Positions 9,378 through 18,141 are shown, counted from the first letter of the stretch. The stretch is 64,000 nucleotides of DNA from Peribacillus simplex (GCF_030123325.1 NZ_CP126106.1:4306001-4370000), one strand, 5' to 3'. Translations and numbers: made by a program. Notes: generated from the letters alone by a model not told the origin.

Positions 9378-10223
9378 TTACAGCAGTGAGTGTACTAATT
9401 GTTGGGTATAAGGATGCTGTGGATCTTCGAGTATTTGATCTGTTAAACCTTGCTCGATTACTTTACCCTCCAGCATGACGAGCGTACGGTCTGCAAGCAT
9501 TCGGATTACGCCCAAATCATGGGATACCAATACAATGCTGATATTCAAATCTCTTTGGAGACCTTTAATTAGATCCAATACACTTGCTTGAACGGATAAA
9601 TCCAAACCCGTGGTGACCTCATCCAAAAGCAGTATGGGGGGATTGTTGGACAATGCTTTGGCTATCTGGACCCGTTGCTGCATTCCGCCTGAGAAATTCC
9701 TTGGTTCTTCTTTCATTCGATGAATGGGAATATTGACTGCTTCAAGGAGCTCGGCGCCTCTTGTTTCCATGCTGCCAACATGTCTGTTCCCAGCTGAAAT
9801 CAACTTTTCGGCTATATTGCCTATAGAGGAGAAATCCATTTTCAACCCTAGAATCGGGTTTTGATAAACCTTCCCCATCAGATGGTTTCGAACGAATCTT
9901 TTTTTCTGGGCAGACTCCATGAATAAATTCTTTTTTCCATCCTCAAAGCCAGCTACATACATTTCTCCATCTGTTACTTCATCGTCAAAATATAAACTTT
10001 TCATTAAAGTGGATTTTCCGCTGCCGCTTTCCCCTACAATTCCGAGAACTTCACCGTGATACAAATCAAACGTCACATCTCTACAGGCATATACCGTCCC
10101 GCATCCATGACAATAGTTTTTCGCCACTTTTCCCGATTTCATATGTTTACAAATTGAACATCCGCTACCGTACTGTTTGTTCATTTGTTTAACCGATAAT
10201 ACGGGTACCTCAAGCACAGACAT
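9378..10223 (-). CDS. phnK: C-P lyase ATP-binding protein PhnK with an N-terminal Cys-rich insertion
   Basis: The 281-residue ABC-type ATPase has Walker A GESGSGKST, the signature FSGGMQQRV and Walker B LLLDEVTTGLD. PhnK docks on PhnJ in the C-P lyase core complex. The start codon follows the phnJ stop directly. It is about 30 residues longer than the 252-residue E. coli protein, mainly because of an insertion at residues 20-47 carrying cysteines at 22, 25, 38, 41 and 47 (C-X2-C-X12-C-X2-C-X5-C). This looks like a zinc or iron-sulfur knuckle placed before the nucleotide-binding fold. The function of the insertion is unknown to me. Confidence 0.94.
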   Translation of the reverse strand: MSVLEVPVLSVKQMNKQYGSGCSICKHMKSGKVAKNYCHGCGTVYACRDVTFDLYHGEVLGIVGESGSGKSTLMKSLYFDDEVTDGEMYVAGFEDGKKNLFMESAQKKRFVRNHLMGKVYQNPILGLKMDFSSIGNIAEKLISAGNRHVGSMETRGAELLEAVNIPIHRMKEEPRNFSGGMQQRVQIAKALSNNPPILLLDEVTTGLDLSVQASVLDLIKGLQRDLNISIVLVSHDLGVIRMLADRTLVMLEGKVIEQGLTDQILEDPQHPYTQQLVHSLL

Positions 10224-11078
10224 TTAATTCACTCCCAATGATTGTTTTTGATTGACCATTTCAAGGCAATTGCTAGTATCATTGCATTGGAAATACGTTT
10301 CCCCTGATTCCTCATCAACAAGTTCATCCAAAAACACATCATTGGACCCGCAGAGAATGCAAGCATGATTTGTAAAGGACTCGATTTCAAATTCATAATC
10401 ATCAAATGCCAAAGATGATACATTTGTATAAGGAGGTACTGCATAAACCTTTTTCTCCCTGCCTGCACCTAACAAAATGAGCGCTTCACTTTCGTCCAGC
10501 TTGGCATTATCGAATCTTGGTATGGGACTTGGTGCCATGACATACCGGTCGTGGACCATAACCGGATGGTCTGCATCCGTCGCCATTATTCCGTACTTCA
10601 TGATTTGTTCAAATAACATAAGCCATGCTCCGCTATACTCTCTCTCAGCATGAAGCTTTTTCGTTTCATGTTCGCTCGGCTCAAAGTTCCTTAAAGGTTC
10701 CGGTAATGGAACTTGAAGAATTAAAATTTGGTCTCGTTGCAACGGCACTTCCGGCACCCTGTGCCTGGACTGGATTAAAGAGGCATCCTTTGTGTTATCC
10801 GTTGTCCTTACCCCAGTGGTGTCAGATACGAGTTTTTTTATGTTAACGGCATTAACGGATTCATCCGAGCCTTGGTCGATCACCTTAAGGACGTCATCCT
10901 TTCCGATCAATGACAATGTCAACTGCAGGCCGCCCGTGCCCCAACCACGCCCAATCGGCATTTCCCTTGAAGCGAATGGGACTTGATAACCGGGAATGGC
11001 AATCGCCTTCAGTGTCGCCCTTCTAATTTCCCGTTTCGACCCTTCATCAAAGAATGCAAAATTATAGGTTTTATTCAT
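10224..11078 (-). CDS. phnJ: Carbon-phosphorus lyase PhnJ (radical SAM type)
   Basis: The 284-residue enzyme cleaves the C-P bond of ribose-1-phosphonate-5-phosphate using an Fe4S4 cluster and SAM. The cluster cysteines are at 240, 243, 265 and 271 with spacing C-X2-C-X21-C-X5-C, identical to E. coli PhnJ. The catalytic glycine is Gly30 in IPGYQVPF. The ATG at 11078 was chosen over an upstream start because AGGAGG lies nine bases before it. It overlaps the end of phnI by eight bases. Confidence 0.96.
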   Translation of the reverse strand: MNKTYNFAFFDEGSKREIRRATLKAIAIPGYQVPFASREMPIGRGWGTGGLQLTLSLIGKDDVLKVIDQGSDESVNAVNIKKLVSDTTGVRTTDNTKDASLIQSRHRVPEVPLQRDQILILQVPLPEPLRNFEPSEHETKKLHAEREYSGAWLMLFEQIMKYGIMATDADHPVMVHDRYVMAPSPIPRFDNAKLDESEALILLGAGREKKVYAVPPYTNVSSLAFDDYEFEIESFTNHACILCGSNDVFLDELVDEESGETYFQCNDTSNCLEMVNQKQSLGVN

Positions 11079-12207
11079 GCAATCCAACCTCCTGCTCTGC
11101 GGTCTTATCTTTTGACTTCCGAATGCTATCAAGCTTGGATTGGAACGTAACATAATGAGGCATCTTCAAATGGGAGATGAAACCCGTTGATTCCACTGAA
11201 TCTATATGATAAAGGACGAATTCCTCGTTGTGACTTGGAAACTCCTTGTTGGGTTTTTCCAGGCAATTATCCAGGATGCCCATTGCGATTGCTTTGGTTT
11301 CATTTTGTCCCATGCACATGCCATAGCCAACTTCAAACTCCATTTCTTTTTTGCCTTGTTCTTTCTCTACCGTAAGCGGAATGAGCATCTCTACCTCCGT
11401 TGCTGTAAAGTCCCCAATAAAATAGCTATCTTCCTCTTGCCCTTCGTCCAGCAGCGGGTGATCGACATGGACGGGCAGCTTGCCTACGCGTAGCTCTCCT
11501 ACTGTCGGGTGCAGTGCACCATATCCACGAATGACTGCATAAGCAAGTGATGTCACTGCACCGGTTTGGCCTCTTGTTAAAACTTGCAGGCGCTCACTCC
11601 GCATTGAAGGAAACTCCAGACTTTTCCTAGTAACATCCCCAGGCTGCAAATCATTGTTTTCACAGCTTGCTAATAAGCCTTCACTTCTTAAGTAGTCCAA
11701 AACTTTAGTCAGGGAGTTTAAATCAGCCGTATCGTTCTGATATTCTGTTGAATGATTTTCTTCTTGAAAAGCCCGTAACCAATCTTGAATGCTTAGATCC
11801 GATTCATTTTCCAGCTCCGAATCTAGTAATCGATGCGTATAATCGGTCGTGGCACCTAAAATCTGTCCGCCAGGTATATCCTTAAAACTAGCTGAAATCC
11901 GCCGTTCCACTTTCATATTTTCAGAACTGATCACTCGTGAAACATGTTTTCGCGGCAAAGTTGATCGATAGGCCCTCAAGAGGAAAACAGCTTCTTCCGG
12001 ATTGCCTTCAGCCTGTTTAATGGCTAGTGCAGCCAGTGATCGATCATACAAACTGCTTTCTGACATAACCTGATCAATCAGCCCTCTCATCCCAGCTTCT
12101 ATCTTATGCAGCTCTATAGCCGTCCCTTTTTTGACCCGTTCATACTTTAAGCGTTTGATGGATTCCTCAATCGCCTTTGTTCCGCCCTTTACTGCAACAT
12201 ATCCCAT
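11071..12207 (-). CDS. phnI: C-P lyase subunit PhnI
   Basis: The 378-residue protein begins MGYVAVKGGTKAI and contains LRAYRSTLPR, both hallmarks of PhnI. In E. coli, PhnI forms the core with PhnG, PhnH and PhnJ and transfers phosphonate to the ribose of ATP. The ATG is preceded by GGAGGTGAGATTAT and overlaps the end of phnH by 19 bases. Length and gene order are normal. Confidence 0.95.
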   Translation of the reverse strand: MGYVAVKGGTKAIEESIKRLKYERVKKGTAIELHKIEAGMRGLIDQVMSESSLYDRSLAALAIKQAEGNPEEAVFLLRAYRSTLPRKHVSRVISSENMKVERRISASFKDIPGGQILGATTDYTHRLLDSELENESDLSIQDWLRAFQEENHSTEYQNDTADLNSLTKVLDYLRSEGLLASCENNDLQPGDVTRKSLEFPSMRSERLQVLTRGQTGAVTSLAYAVIRGYGALHPTVGELRVGKLPVHVDHPLLDEGQEEDSYFIGDFTATEVEMLIPLTVEKEQGKKEMEFEVGYGMCMGQNETKAIAMGILDNCLEKPNKEFPSHNEEFVLYHIDSVESTGFISHLKMPHYVTFQSKLDSIRKSKDKTAEQEVGLHE

Positions 12208-12806
12208 ATAATCTCACCTCCATTTTCCTTGATTTCAGTCGTTCTCGGTAAAGCTATTAAACGATCTTGTCGATCCACAAAATACATATCGATTCCTAAA
12301 GGGAATTCTATGTTTTTTTCGTTCCTTACGCCAAGCCAGGCGGAGACGTTCGGAAGGCTTATGAATGATTCCTCTTGAATTCCCGGTCCTGAAAGGATCA
12401 TTGAGTCCCCCTTCGTTACATCCGGCACTTCCAGAATGATCATCGCCGATTCATGGGGGTTCAACAGATTTCCTACCTTTGCTTTATTTATCGCTTCCTT
12501 CATTTGCTCCTCGGAGGCATCATGTAAAATAAAGATGAAATCCGCTTCCGGCAAATCGACAGGCTTTGAATAAGTAAGCTGATTGATCATTCTTGACACC
12601 GCCTCCCCCTCCTTTGCAATGACCTTAAACGTCACTTCAGGGTCAAGTACAGTAAGTGCAAGCAGGATGGTCGAAGATAAGCATTCCATTTGAACATCCA
12701 ATGTCCTGGCTTCCCTTTCCAAAACCACTAAAGTTCCAGGTCTTGAAGTCGCCGTTACAAGCTTTCTATAAACAGTTTGTATATCATGAACTACATCCAA
12801 ATTCAT
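12189..12806 (-). CDS. phnH: C-P lyase subunit PhnH
   Basis: The 205-residue protein carries the PhnH signature near its N-terminus (FRXL-like region: VYRKLVTATSRPGT) and the C-terminal GIDMYFVDRQDRLIALPR segment. PhnH is part of the PhnGHIJ core. The ATG is preceded by an AAGGGGGG ribosome site and lies 12 bp after phnG. Confidence 0.94.
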   Translation of the reverse strand: MNLDVVHDIQTVYRKLVTATSRPGTLVVLEREARTLDVQMECLSSTILLALTVLDPEVTFKVIAKEGEAVSRMINQLTYSKPVDLPEADFIFILHDASEEQMKEAINKAKVGNLLNPHESAMIILEVPDVTKGDSMILSGPGIQEESFISLPNVSAWLGVRNEKNIEFPLGIDMYFVDRQDRLIALPRTTEIKENGGEIIWDMLQ

Positions 12807-12818
12807 TGCTTTCCCCCC

Positions 12819-13244
12819 TTATTGAACATCCATTGTTTCAAAGTTGACCTTGGTTCTTAAGATTGATCGATTCAGCTCTTGAAGATTTTTCTGTATATTC
12901 TCCTTCTCATTTTCCAAAACATGTGACCATGATCTCGTTTCGCCAAGATCAGCCTGATAAGCAGCATCAATGATAGCTAAACGATGTGCCAGCTCTTCCC
13001 GATGTCCCATAACGATGCCAATCCCGATTGACTCCTGAATTTGGACCGTGCATTCAGTCACCAGCATTTCCCCAAGATAAAACAAGCTCTTTTTTGCCGT
13101 TTCCCTTGTCTTTAGCAACACAAGGGCACTCTCTGGCTTTTGAATGACGGTAACTTTATATTTCATTGCTATTTCCTTGGCAAATTCCTTCGCAATGTCC
13201 TCAGAGCCTTGAATCAAAATCTCGGTTCTTTCCCTTCTTCTCAT
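12819..13244 (-). CDS. phnG: C-P lyase subunit PhnG
   Basis: The 141-residue protein is the first structural gene of the C-P lyase operon. The motif LGEMLVTECTVQI and the following GIGIVMGHREELA are typical of PhnG. The ATG at 13244 was preferred to an upstream TTG because GGAGG lies nine bases before it. The 5' region holds a perfect AACGTACGTT palindrome and the 21-bp tandem array described separately. Confidence 0.94.
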   Translation of the reverse strand: MRRRERTEILIQGSEDIAKEFAKEIAMKYKVTVIQKPESALVLLKTRETAKKSLFYLGEMLVTECTVQIQESIGIGIVMGHREELAHRLAIIDAAYQADLGETRSWSHVLENEKENIQKNLQELNRSILRTKVNFETMDVQ

Positions 13245-13305
13245 TCCAATGGCCTCCAATGTTTTAGTTTCCCGCTACATCTTCAATGTATCTTGTTGCC
13301 AAGTG

Positions 13306-13315
13306 AACGTACGTT
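13306..13315. promoter_or_regulatory. Palindrome AACGTACGTT upstream of phnG
   Basis: The perfect 10-bp palindrome lies 62 bp upstream of the phnG start, in the only sizeable gap between the GntR regulator and the operon. It could be the operator of that regulator, but no second copy was seen, so this is a guess from position. Confidence 0.3.
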
Positions 13316-13380
13316 AAGAAAGAGTAAATCTTTGTATGAAATTTGTTAAAGCCGGACCTGCACTATTCAAAATTTCGTGC

Positions 13381-13506
13381 CATTACTCGTGAATTCGAGC
13401 TTTACTCGTGAGCTTCGTACTTTTACTCGTGAATTCGAAGCATTTACTCGTGAGTTCCGTACTTTTACTCGTGAATTCAGAGCATTTACTTGTGAATTCG
13501 AGCGAT
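13381..13506 (+). repeat. 21-bp tandem repeat array, six degenerate units
   Basis: Six units of 21 bp share the core TTTACTCGTGAATTC or TTTACTCGTGAGTTC, followed by about six variable bases. They occupy the gap between the GntR regulator and phnG. Because each unit is a multiple of three, a frame stays open on the plus strand and reads as Phe-Thr-Arg-Glu-Phe repeats, but no gene-like start belongs to it. The same unit forms a larger array at 45170-45432. Confidence 0.9.
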
Positions 13507-13523
13507 ATCTCGAATGGAAGTTT

Positions 13524-14225
13524 TTATATAACATATGTGAAACAATCGCTTCGATAGATTATGACCGTGTGCTCAAGGACTTGATTGCTCCGCTTATCCC
13601 GGCATAACGATTCCACTTGCAAAAGTGGAATTAAACTTGAACACTGCAAAATATCCCGTTCGACAAGAGTAGGAAAAATCACGTTCAGTGTGCTGCTGCT
13701 GGATCCGAATTCCACAAAACCACGCTGCCTATAATACTGAAACATAGAGGTAATGTCAGGACCGTCATTTTGAATTTCAGGAAATGTTGATTTTGCTACA
13801 AAAGATGTATGAAGAGCAATCGGGAAATCGTCCATTAACCTAAGCCTGCCAATTTTAAAGACCTTGTCATCCCTGTCCACCTCGAGGCTTTGAAAAATCT
13901 TCTGATCGTAAGAAATTTCTTCGCAAAAAATTGTACTCGTTTGAAAGGAAAACTGGAATTCTTTCATTTTCTCGGTGAAACTGACATCTCCGGATAGAAT
14001 TAACGGAATTTGCTTCTTGCTTTCCTGGACATAACTTCCCTTACCTTGCTTTGAATAGATAAAGCCTAAATCTTGAAGCTGCTCGTATGCCTTCCTGACA
14101 ACCATTCTTGGAACATTAAATTGATCAGCGAGTATATGCTCCGAAGGTAACTTTTTATCCAATTGAAAGGTCCCACTCTTAATTTCCGATATTAAATGAT
14201 CCACTAAAAAGTTTTTTTCCGCCAA
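13524..14225 (-). CDS. GntR/UTRA-family regulator (PhnF-like)
   Basis: The 233-residue protein has an N-terminal winged helix (LPSEHILADQF, then a recognition helix in VPRMVVRKAYEQL, then a wing GKGSYV) and a C-terminal UTRA ligand domain. The TTG at 14225 was chosen because AAAGGGGGA lies about seven bases upstream; the longer reading frame has no better start. It lies between the PHP gene and phnG on the same strand, so it is the likely phosphonate- or ribose-phosphonate-responsive regulator of the phn operon. Confidence 0.85.
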   Translation of the reverse strand: MAEKNFLVDHLISEIKSGTFQLDKKLPSEHILADQFNVPRMVVRKAYEQLQDLGFIYSKQGKGSYVQESKKQIPLILSGDVSFTEKMKEFQFSFQTSTIFCEEISYDQKIFQSLEVDRDDKVFKIGRLRLMDDFPIALHTSFVAKSTFPEIQNDGPDITSMFQYYRQRGFVEFGSSSSTLNVIFPTLVERDILQCSSLIPLLQVESLCRDKRSNQVLEHTVIIYRSDCFTYVI

Positions 14226-14322
14226 CAGAAATCCCCCTTTAAATATTAGATCAGCCCAATACCCATTTTTCCTTGTTAATGTCAGTGTAATGAGAAAATA
14301 TGAAGCTACCATGATTTTCTTG

Positions 14323-14351
14323 TAAAAAAAAAGTCCTGGTCAATTACCAGA
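14323..14351 (-). terminator. Intrinsic terminator between the PHP gene and the GntR gene
   Basis: Read on the minus strand, CTGGT-AATTG-ACCAG is followed by a run of T. It separates the PHP transcript from the regulator. Confidence 0.7.
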
Positions 14352-14466
14352 ACGAAAGGGAATACTTTTTTTATGGACCTTTTCAATACAACTCCTGCAT
14401 CGTTCAGTCTTTCAAAATGCTCATCCAGCATATGATCAGGTCGCTTTCACAGCAAAATTCCTGGTT

Positions 14467-15351
14467 TCATAGATCGATATTTTTCAATACGACATCAGTA
14501 ATGGACATGCTTTTTTTCCTTAATTTCAAAGCATCCACACATTCCTTTCCTGGGCTCATACTGCCAAGCAGAATCGGGTTCTCCCCATAATCCCCATGAA
14601 AATCCGAACCTCCTGTCTTAATGAGATTATATTGATCTGCATATGAAATCGCTCTTTCCTCTTCTTCATGACCATGATGCGGATGAAGAACTTCAATCCC
14701 TTCAAGCCCTGCTTCTACAAGATCAGGAATCATTTCGAAGCTCCCGTATTGTCCAGGATGAGCAAGGACCGGAACGCCCCCGGCAGCACGAATCGCCTTC
14801 ACAGCAAGGATGGCATCCACATACTCCATAGGAATAAAGGCAATGCCTGGCTCTTCTCCATTTTGGCCGCGACTGAAGATCTTCTTATACAAATCTCCAT
14901 AGATAGAATCCGTATACCCCGATTCCCTTAGCGCCAGCATAATATGCTGTTTATAAACACCGGTTCCTCCCTTGAATTTAGAAACCTGATCCCAAGTTAT
15001 TCGATATCCTGCATGAATCAGCCGTTCCACCATTTTTTCAGAAGCTGCATTCCTCTTATGAATCAGCGGATTACATAGCTCCTCAAGCGCCTTATGACCA
15101 GGCTCAACAAAATAGCCCAAAATATGTACACGCCTTCCTCTTGCAAAGTCATAACCAGAAACTTCTATACCAGGAATGATTTCGATTCCTACTTCCTTCC
15201 CATGTTCCACCATCTCTTGCACTCTCATCGTTGTATCGTGATTCGTAATCGCTAAATGGCCAATGCTCTCCCTTTTTGCAACCTCCAATAGTTCTTCAAA
15301 AGAACTGGAACCATCTGAAATGTTCGTATGACAATGTAATTCAACCTTCAT
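14467..15351 (-). CDS. PHP-domain phosphoesterase, probable PhnPP (cyclic ribose phosphate phosphodiesterase)
   Basis: The 294-residue protein has all the PHP metal motifs in order: LHCHTNISDGS (residues 5-15), TNHDTT, GIEVSGYD, AHPGQYG, HPHHG and GSDFHGD. General PHP proteins hydrolyse phosphoesters. Next to a C-P lyase locus that has no phnP, the best specific proposal is hydrolysis of 5-phospho-ribose 1,2-cyclic phosphate, as established for a PHP enzyme (PhnPP) of Eggerthella lenta. That assignment is from context. It is transcribed towards the regulator but ends at its own terminator. Confidence 0.8.
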   Translation of the reverse strand: MKVELHCHTNISDGSSSFEELLEVAKRESIGHLAITNHDTTMRVQEMVEHGKEVGIEIIPGIEVSGYDFARGRRVHILGYFVEPGHKALEELCNPLIHKRNAASEKMVERLIHAGYRITWDQVSKFKGGTGVYKQHIMLALRESGYTDSIYGDLYKKIFSRGQNGEEPGIAFIPMEYVDAILAVKAIRAAGGVPVLAHPGQYGSFEMIPDLVEAGLEGIEVLHPHHGHEEEERAISYADQYNLIKTGGSDFHGDYGENPILLGSMSPGKECVDALKLRKKSMSITDVVLKNIDL

Positions 15352-15710
15352 GCCAATCCCCCCATTCTTTTTCGTTACACATCATCATTTTAACTTAGTG
15401 CCATGTCGGTCCCGTTAAGAAGATGTAAAAAAACGTAAAGGTGTAAAAGCCACACAGTTTGGTGAAAATACTTAAGAATTTAAGGCAGTGGACAAATAAA
15501 CATCCGAGTTGATTTCAGAAAACCTTTCCCTTTCCCAGGAGTGTCGCAATTTCCTTCAATCCAATTAGGATTACAGGAAAAAACCTTTAAGGACAGTCCT
15601 AGATCCTTTTTTAAAGTCATGCTTTAGGATGAGAACAGCTTGTTGTTTTTTCTAATAAAAACGTTCGAGTTGATTGGGCAGACTAAAGCAGCTCTATCTT
15701 TTAAAACAAA
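15352..15710. other. Intergenic stretch before the 220-bp repeat array
   Basis: No gene is supported here. The last 45 bp already match the repeat spacer (AAAGCAGCTCTATCTTTTAA), so the array really begins near 15665 with a truncated spacer. The rest holds the promoter region of the PHP gene. Confidence 0.5.
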
Positions 15711-16876
15711 GTTGATTGGAGCGGAGGGTGCGAGACTCCTGCTTAGAAAAGCGAGTCCAAGGGAGACCCCGCAGGCGCAAAAGCGCCGAGGAGGCTCCCG
15801 GACCGCCCGCGGAAAGCGAGTGACTGGAGAGGAAATCAACGTTCTCATTTTACAAACACCCTCATAAAAACTGATTGGCAAACAATGATTATCTAGTTTG
15901 TAGACAAAAGCAGCCCTATCTTTTAAAACAAAGTTGATTGGAACGGAGAGCGCGAGACTCCTGCTTAGAAAAGCGAGTGACTGGAGGGGAAATCAACGTT
16001 CCCATTTTACAAACTCACAAAAAAACTGTTGGCAAACAATGATTATCTAGTTTGTAGACAAAAGCAGCTCTATCTTTTAAAACAAAGTTGATTGGAGCGG
16101 AAGGCGCGAGACTCCTGCGGGAAAAGCGTGTCCAAGGGAGACCCCGCAGGCGCAAAAGCGCCGAGGAGGCTTCCGGACCGCCCGCGGAAAGCGAGTGCCT
16201 GGAGAGGAAATCAACGTTCTCATTTTACAAACTCACAAAAAAACTGATTGGCAAACATTGATTATCTAGTTTGTAGACTAAAGCAGCTCTATCTTTTAAA
16301 ACAAAGTTGATTGGAGCGGAGGGTGCGAGACTCCTGCTTAGAAAAGCGAGTCCAAGTGAGAGCCCGCAGGCGCAAAAGCGCCGAGGAGGCTCCCGGACCA
16401 CCCGCGGAAAGCGAGTGCCTGGAGGGGAAATCAACGTTCCCATTTTACAAACTCACATAAAAACTGTTGGCAAACAATGATTATCTAGTTTGTAGACAAA
16501 AGCAGCTCTATCTTTTAAAACAAAGTTGATTGGAGCGGAAGGAGCGAGACTCCTGCTTAGAAAAGCGTGTCCAAGGGAGACCCCACAGGCGCAAAAGCGC
16601 CGAGGAGGCTCCCGGACCGCCCGCGGAAAGCGAGTGCCTGGAGAGGAAATCAACGTTCTCATTTTACAAACACCCTCATAAAAACTGATTGGCAAACAAT
16701 GATTATCTAGTTTGTAGACAAAAGCAGCCCTATCTTTTAAAACAAAGTTGATTGGAGCGGAAGGCGCGAGACTCCTGCTTAGAAAAGCGTGTCCAAGGGA
16801 GACCCCACAGGCGCAAAAGCGCCGAGGAGGCTCCCGGACCGCCCGCGGAAAGCGAGTGACTGGAGGGGAAATCAAC
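15711..16876 (+). repeat. Array of six ~220-bp structured repeats
   Basis: Six cores start at 15711, 15933, 16087, 16306, 16525 and 16747. The period is 219-222 bp, except that core 2 has lost 65 bp. Each complete core is about 130 bp, begins GTTGATT and ends AATCAAC, so its ends are inverted repeats. Inside it are nested hairpins such as GGCGCAAAAGCGCC and CCTGC/GCAGG arms. An AT-rich spacer of about 90 bp (with ATGATTATCTAGTTTGTAGAC-like sequence split by small changes) separates the cores. Single cores of this type are dispersed in many Bacillaceae genomes; a tandem array is less usual. Confidence 0.93.
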
Positions 16877-17046
16877 GTTCCCATCCACAAACCCACATAA
16901 AAACTGTTGGCAAAAGAAGTCATGTTCGTTCGTTTTTTTTAGCTTCCTGCCCTGTAGCGGATTTTCCATCTAGCTGAAATAAAATCAAAATAAAACCATT
17001 AAAAATTTTGACTTACTGTCAAAAATGATGTACATTACCTATTGGG

Positions 17047-17081
17047 CGAACAATTTTAATATTAAATGATAAAAATATTCG
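17047..17081 (+). promoter_or_regulatory. Possible PurR box pair upstream of guaC
   Basis: CGAACAAT and AATATTCG form an inverted pair separated by about 20 bp, resembling the paired CGAAC...GTTCG boxes of the Bacillus PurR operator. The B. subtilis guaC gene is known to be in the PurR regulon. The spacing is a little larger than usual and the second box is close to the start codon, so the call is tentative. Confidence 0.4.
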
Positions 17082-17099
17082 TATATAGAGGTGCATAAC

Positions 17100-18083
17100 A
17101 TGGAAAACGTGTTTGATTATGAAGATATTCAATTAATTCCTGCAAAATGTGTAGTAAATAGTCGTTCTGAGTGTGATACATCCGTTACTTTGGGTAAACA
17201 TACATTCAAGTTACCTGTAGTACCTGCCAATATGCAAACGATCATTGATGAAAAGATTGCCATTTACTTAGCTGAAAACGGTTACTTTTATGTAATGCAT
17301 CGTTTTGAGCCAGAAAAACGACTGACTTTCATTAAAGATATGCATTCACGAGAATTGATCGCTTCCATCAGTGTAGGCGTAAAAGAAGAAGAATACGGAT
17401 TCATTGAACAATTATCGGCTGACAACATTGTACCTGAATACATTACTATAGATATTGCACACGGCCATTCCAATGCCGTGATAAAGATGATACAGCATAT
17501 TAAAAAACATTTACCTGAAAGTTTTGTCATTGCAGGAAATGTGGGAACTCCTGAAGCGGTACGGGAATTGGAACATGCCGGTGCGGATGCTACAAAGGTT
17601 GGCATCGGGCCAGGGAAAGTTTGCATCACCAAAATCAAGACTGGATTTGGAACGGGAGGCTGGCAACTAGCTGCACTTCGCTGGTGTGCAAAAGCGGCAA
17701 GCAAGCCAATCATAGCTGACGGCGGCATTCGCACGAACGGTGATATTGCTAAATCAGTTAGATTTGGAGCTTCCATGGTCATGATCGGTTCACTATTTGC
17801 TGGACATGAAGAATCTCCAGGTCAAACGATCGAGAAAGATGGAAAGGCATTTAAAGAATACTTTGGTTCAGCTTCTGAATTCCAAAAAGGTGAAAAGAAA
17901 AACGTTGAAGGCAAAAAGATGTATGTCGAGCACAAAGGATCTTTGGAAGATACGTTGAAGGAAATGGAACAAGATCTTCAGTCGTCCATTTCATATGCCG
18001 GCGGAACCAAGTTGGAAGCCATCCGGAATGTGGACTATGTGGTCGTTAAGAACTCAATCTTTAACGGTGACAAAGTTTATTAA
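17100..18083 (+). CDS. guaC: GMP reductase
   Basis: The 327-residue IMPDH/GMPR-family enzyme converts GMP to IMP with NADPH, feeding guanine nucleotides back to the common purine pool. Motifs seen are VVPANMQT, then GVKEEE, IDIAHGHS and the catalytic loop GIGPGKVCITKIKTGFG with the active-site Cys, then ADGGIRTNGDIAKS. No CBS insert is present, which separates it from IMP dehydrogenase. The ATG at 17100 has GAGGTG six bases upstream; a GTG nine bases earlier overlaps that site. A strong terminator follows. Confidence 0.95.
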   Translation: MENVFDYEDIQLIPAKCVVNSRSECDTSVTLGKHTFKLPVVPANMQTIIDEKIAIYLAENGYFYVMHRFEPEKRLTFIKDMHSRELIASISVGVKEEEYGFIEQLSADNIVPEYITIDIAHGHSNAVIKMIQHIKKHLPESFVIAGNVGTPEAVRELEHAGADATKVGIGPGKVCITKIKTGFGTGGWQLAALRWCAKAASKPIIADGGIRTNGDIAKSVRFGASMVMIGSLFAGHEESPGQTIEKDGKAFKEYFGSASEFQKGEKKNVEGKKMYVEHKGSLEDTLKEMEQDLQSSISYAGGTKLEAIRNVDYVVVKNSIFNGDKVY

Positions 18084-18100
18084 GAAGGAATCATTAATAA

Positions 18101-18138
18101 AAAAGAACGGTCTAATCAATCGATTAGACCGTTCTTTT
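18101..18138. terminator. Strong bidirectional terminator between guaC and yjdM
   Basis: A 17-bp perfect stem (AAAAGAACGGTCTAATC and its complement) with a 4-nt loop is flanked by A and T runs. It serves both convergent genes. Confidence 0.95.
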
Positions 18139-18141
18139 TTA

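Noticed and set aside
15711..16876. CRISPR array
   Set aside because: The spacers between the repeated cores are nearly identical, the unit is about 220 bp and no cas genes are present.
16453..16923. Long minus-strand ORF (156 codons) with repeated Arg/Pro-rich blocks
   Set aside because: It lies wholly in the 220-bp repeat array, repeats with the units and has no ribosome site. Other ORFs in the arrays (15624-16443, 24378-25010) were rejected for the same reason.
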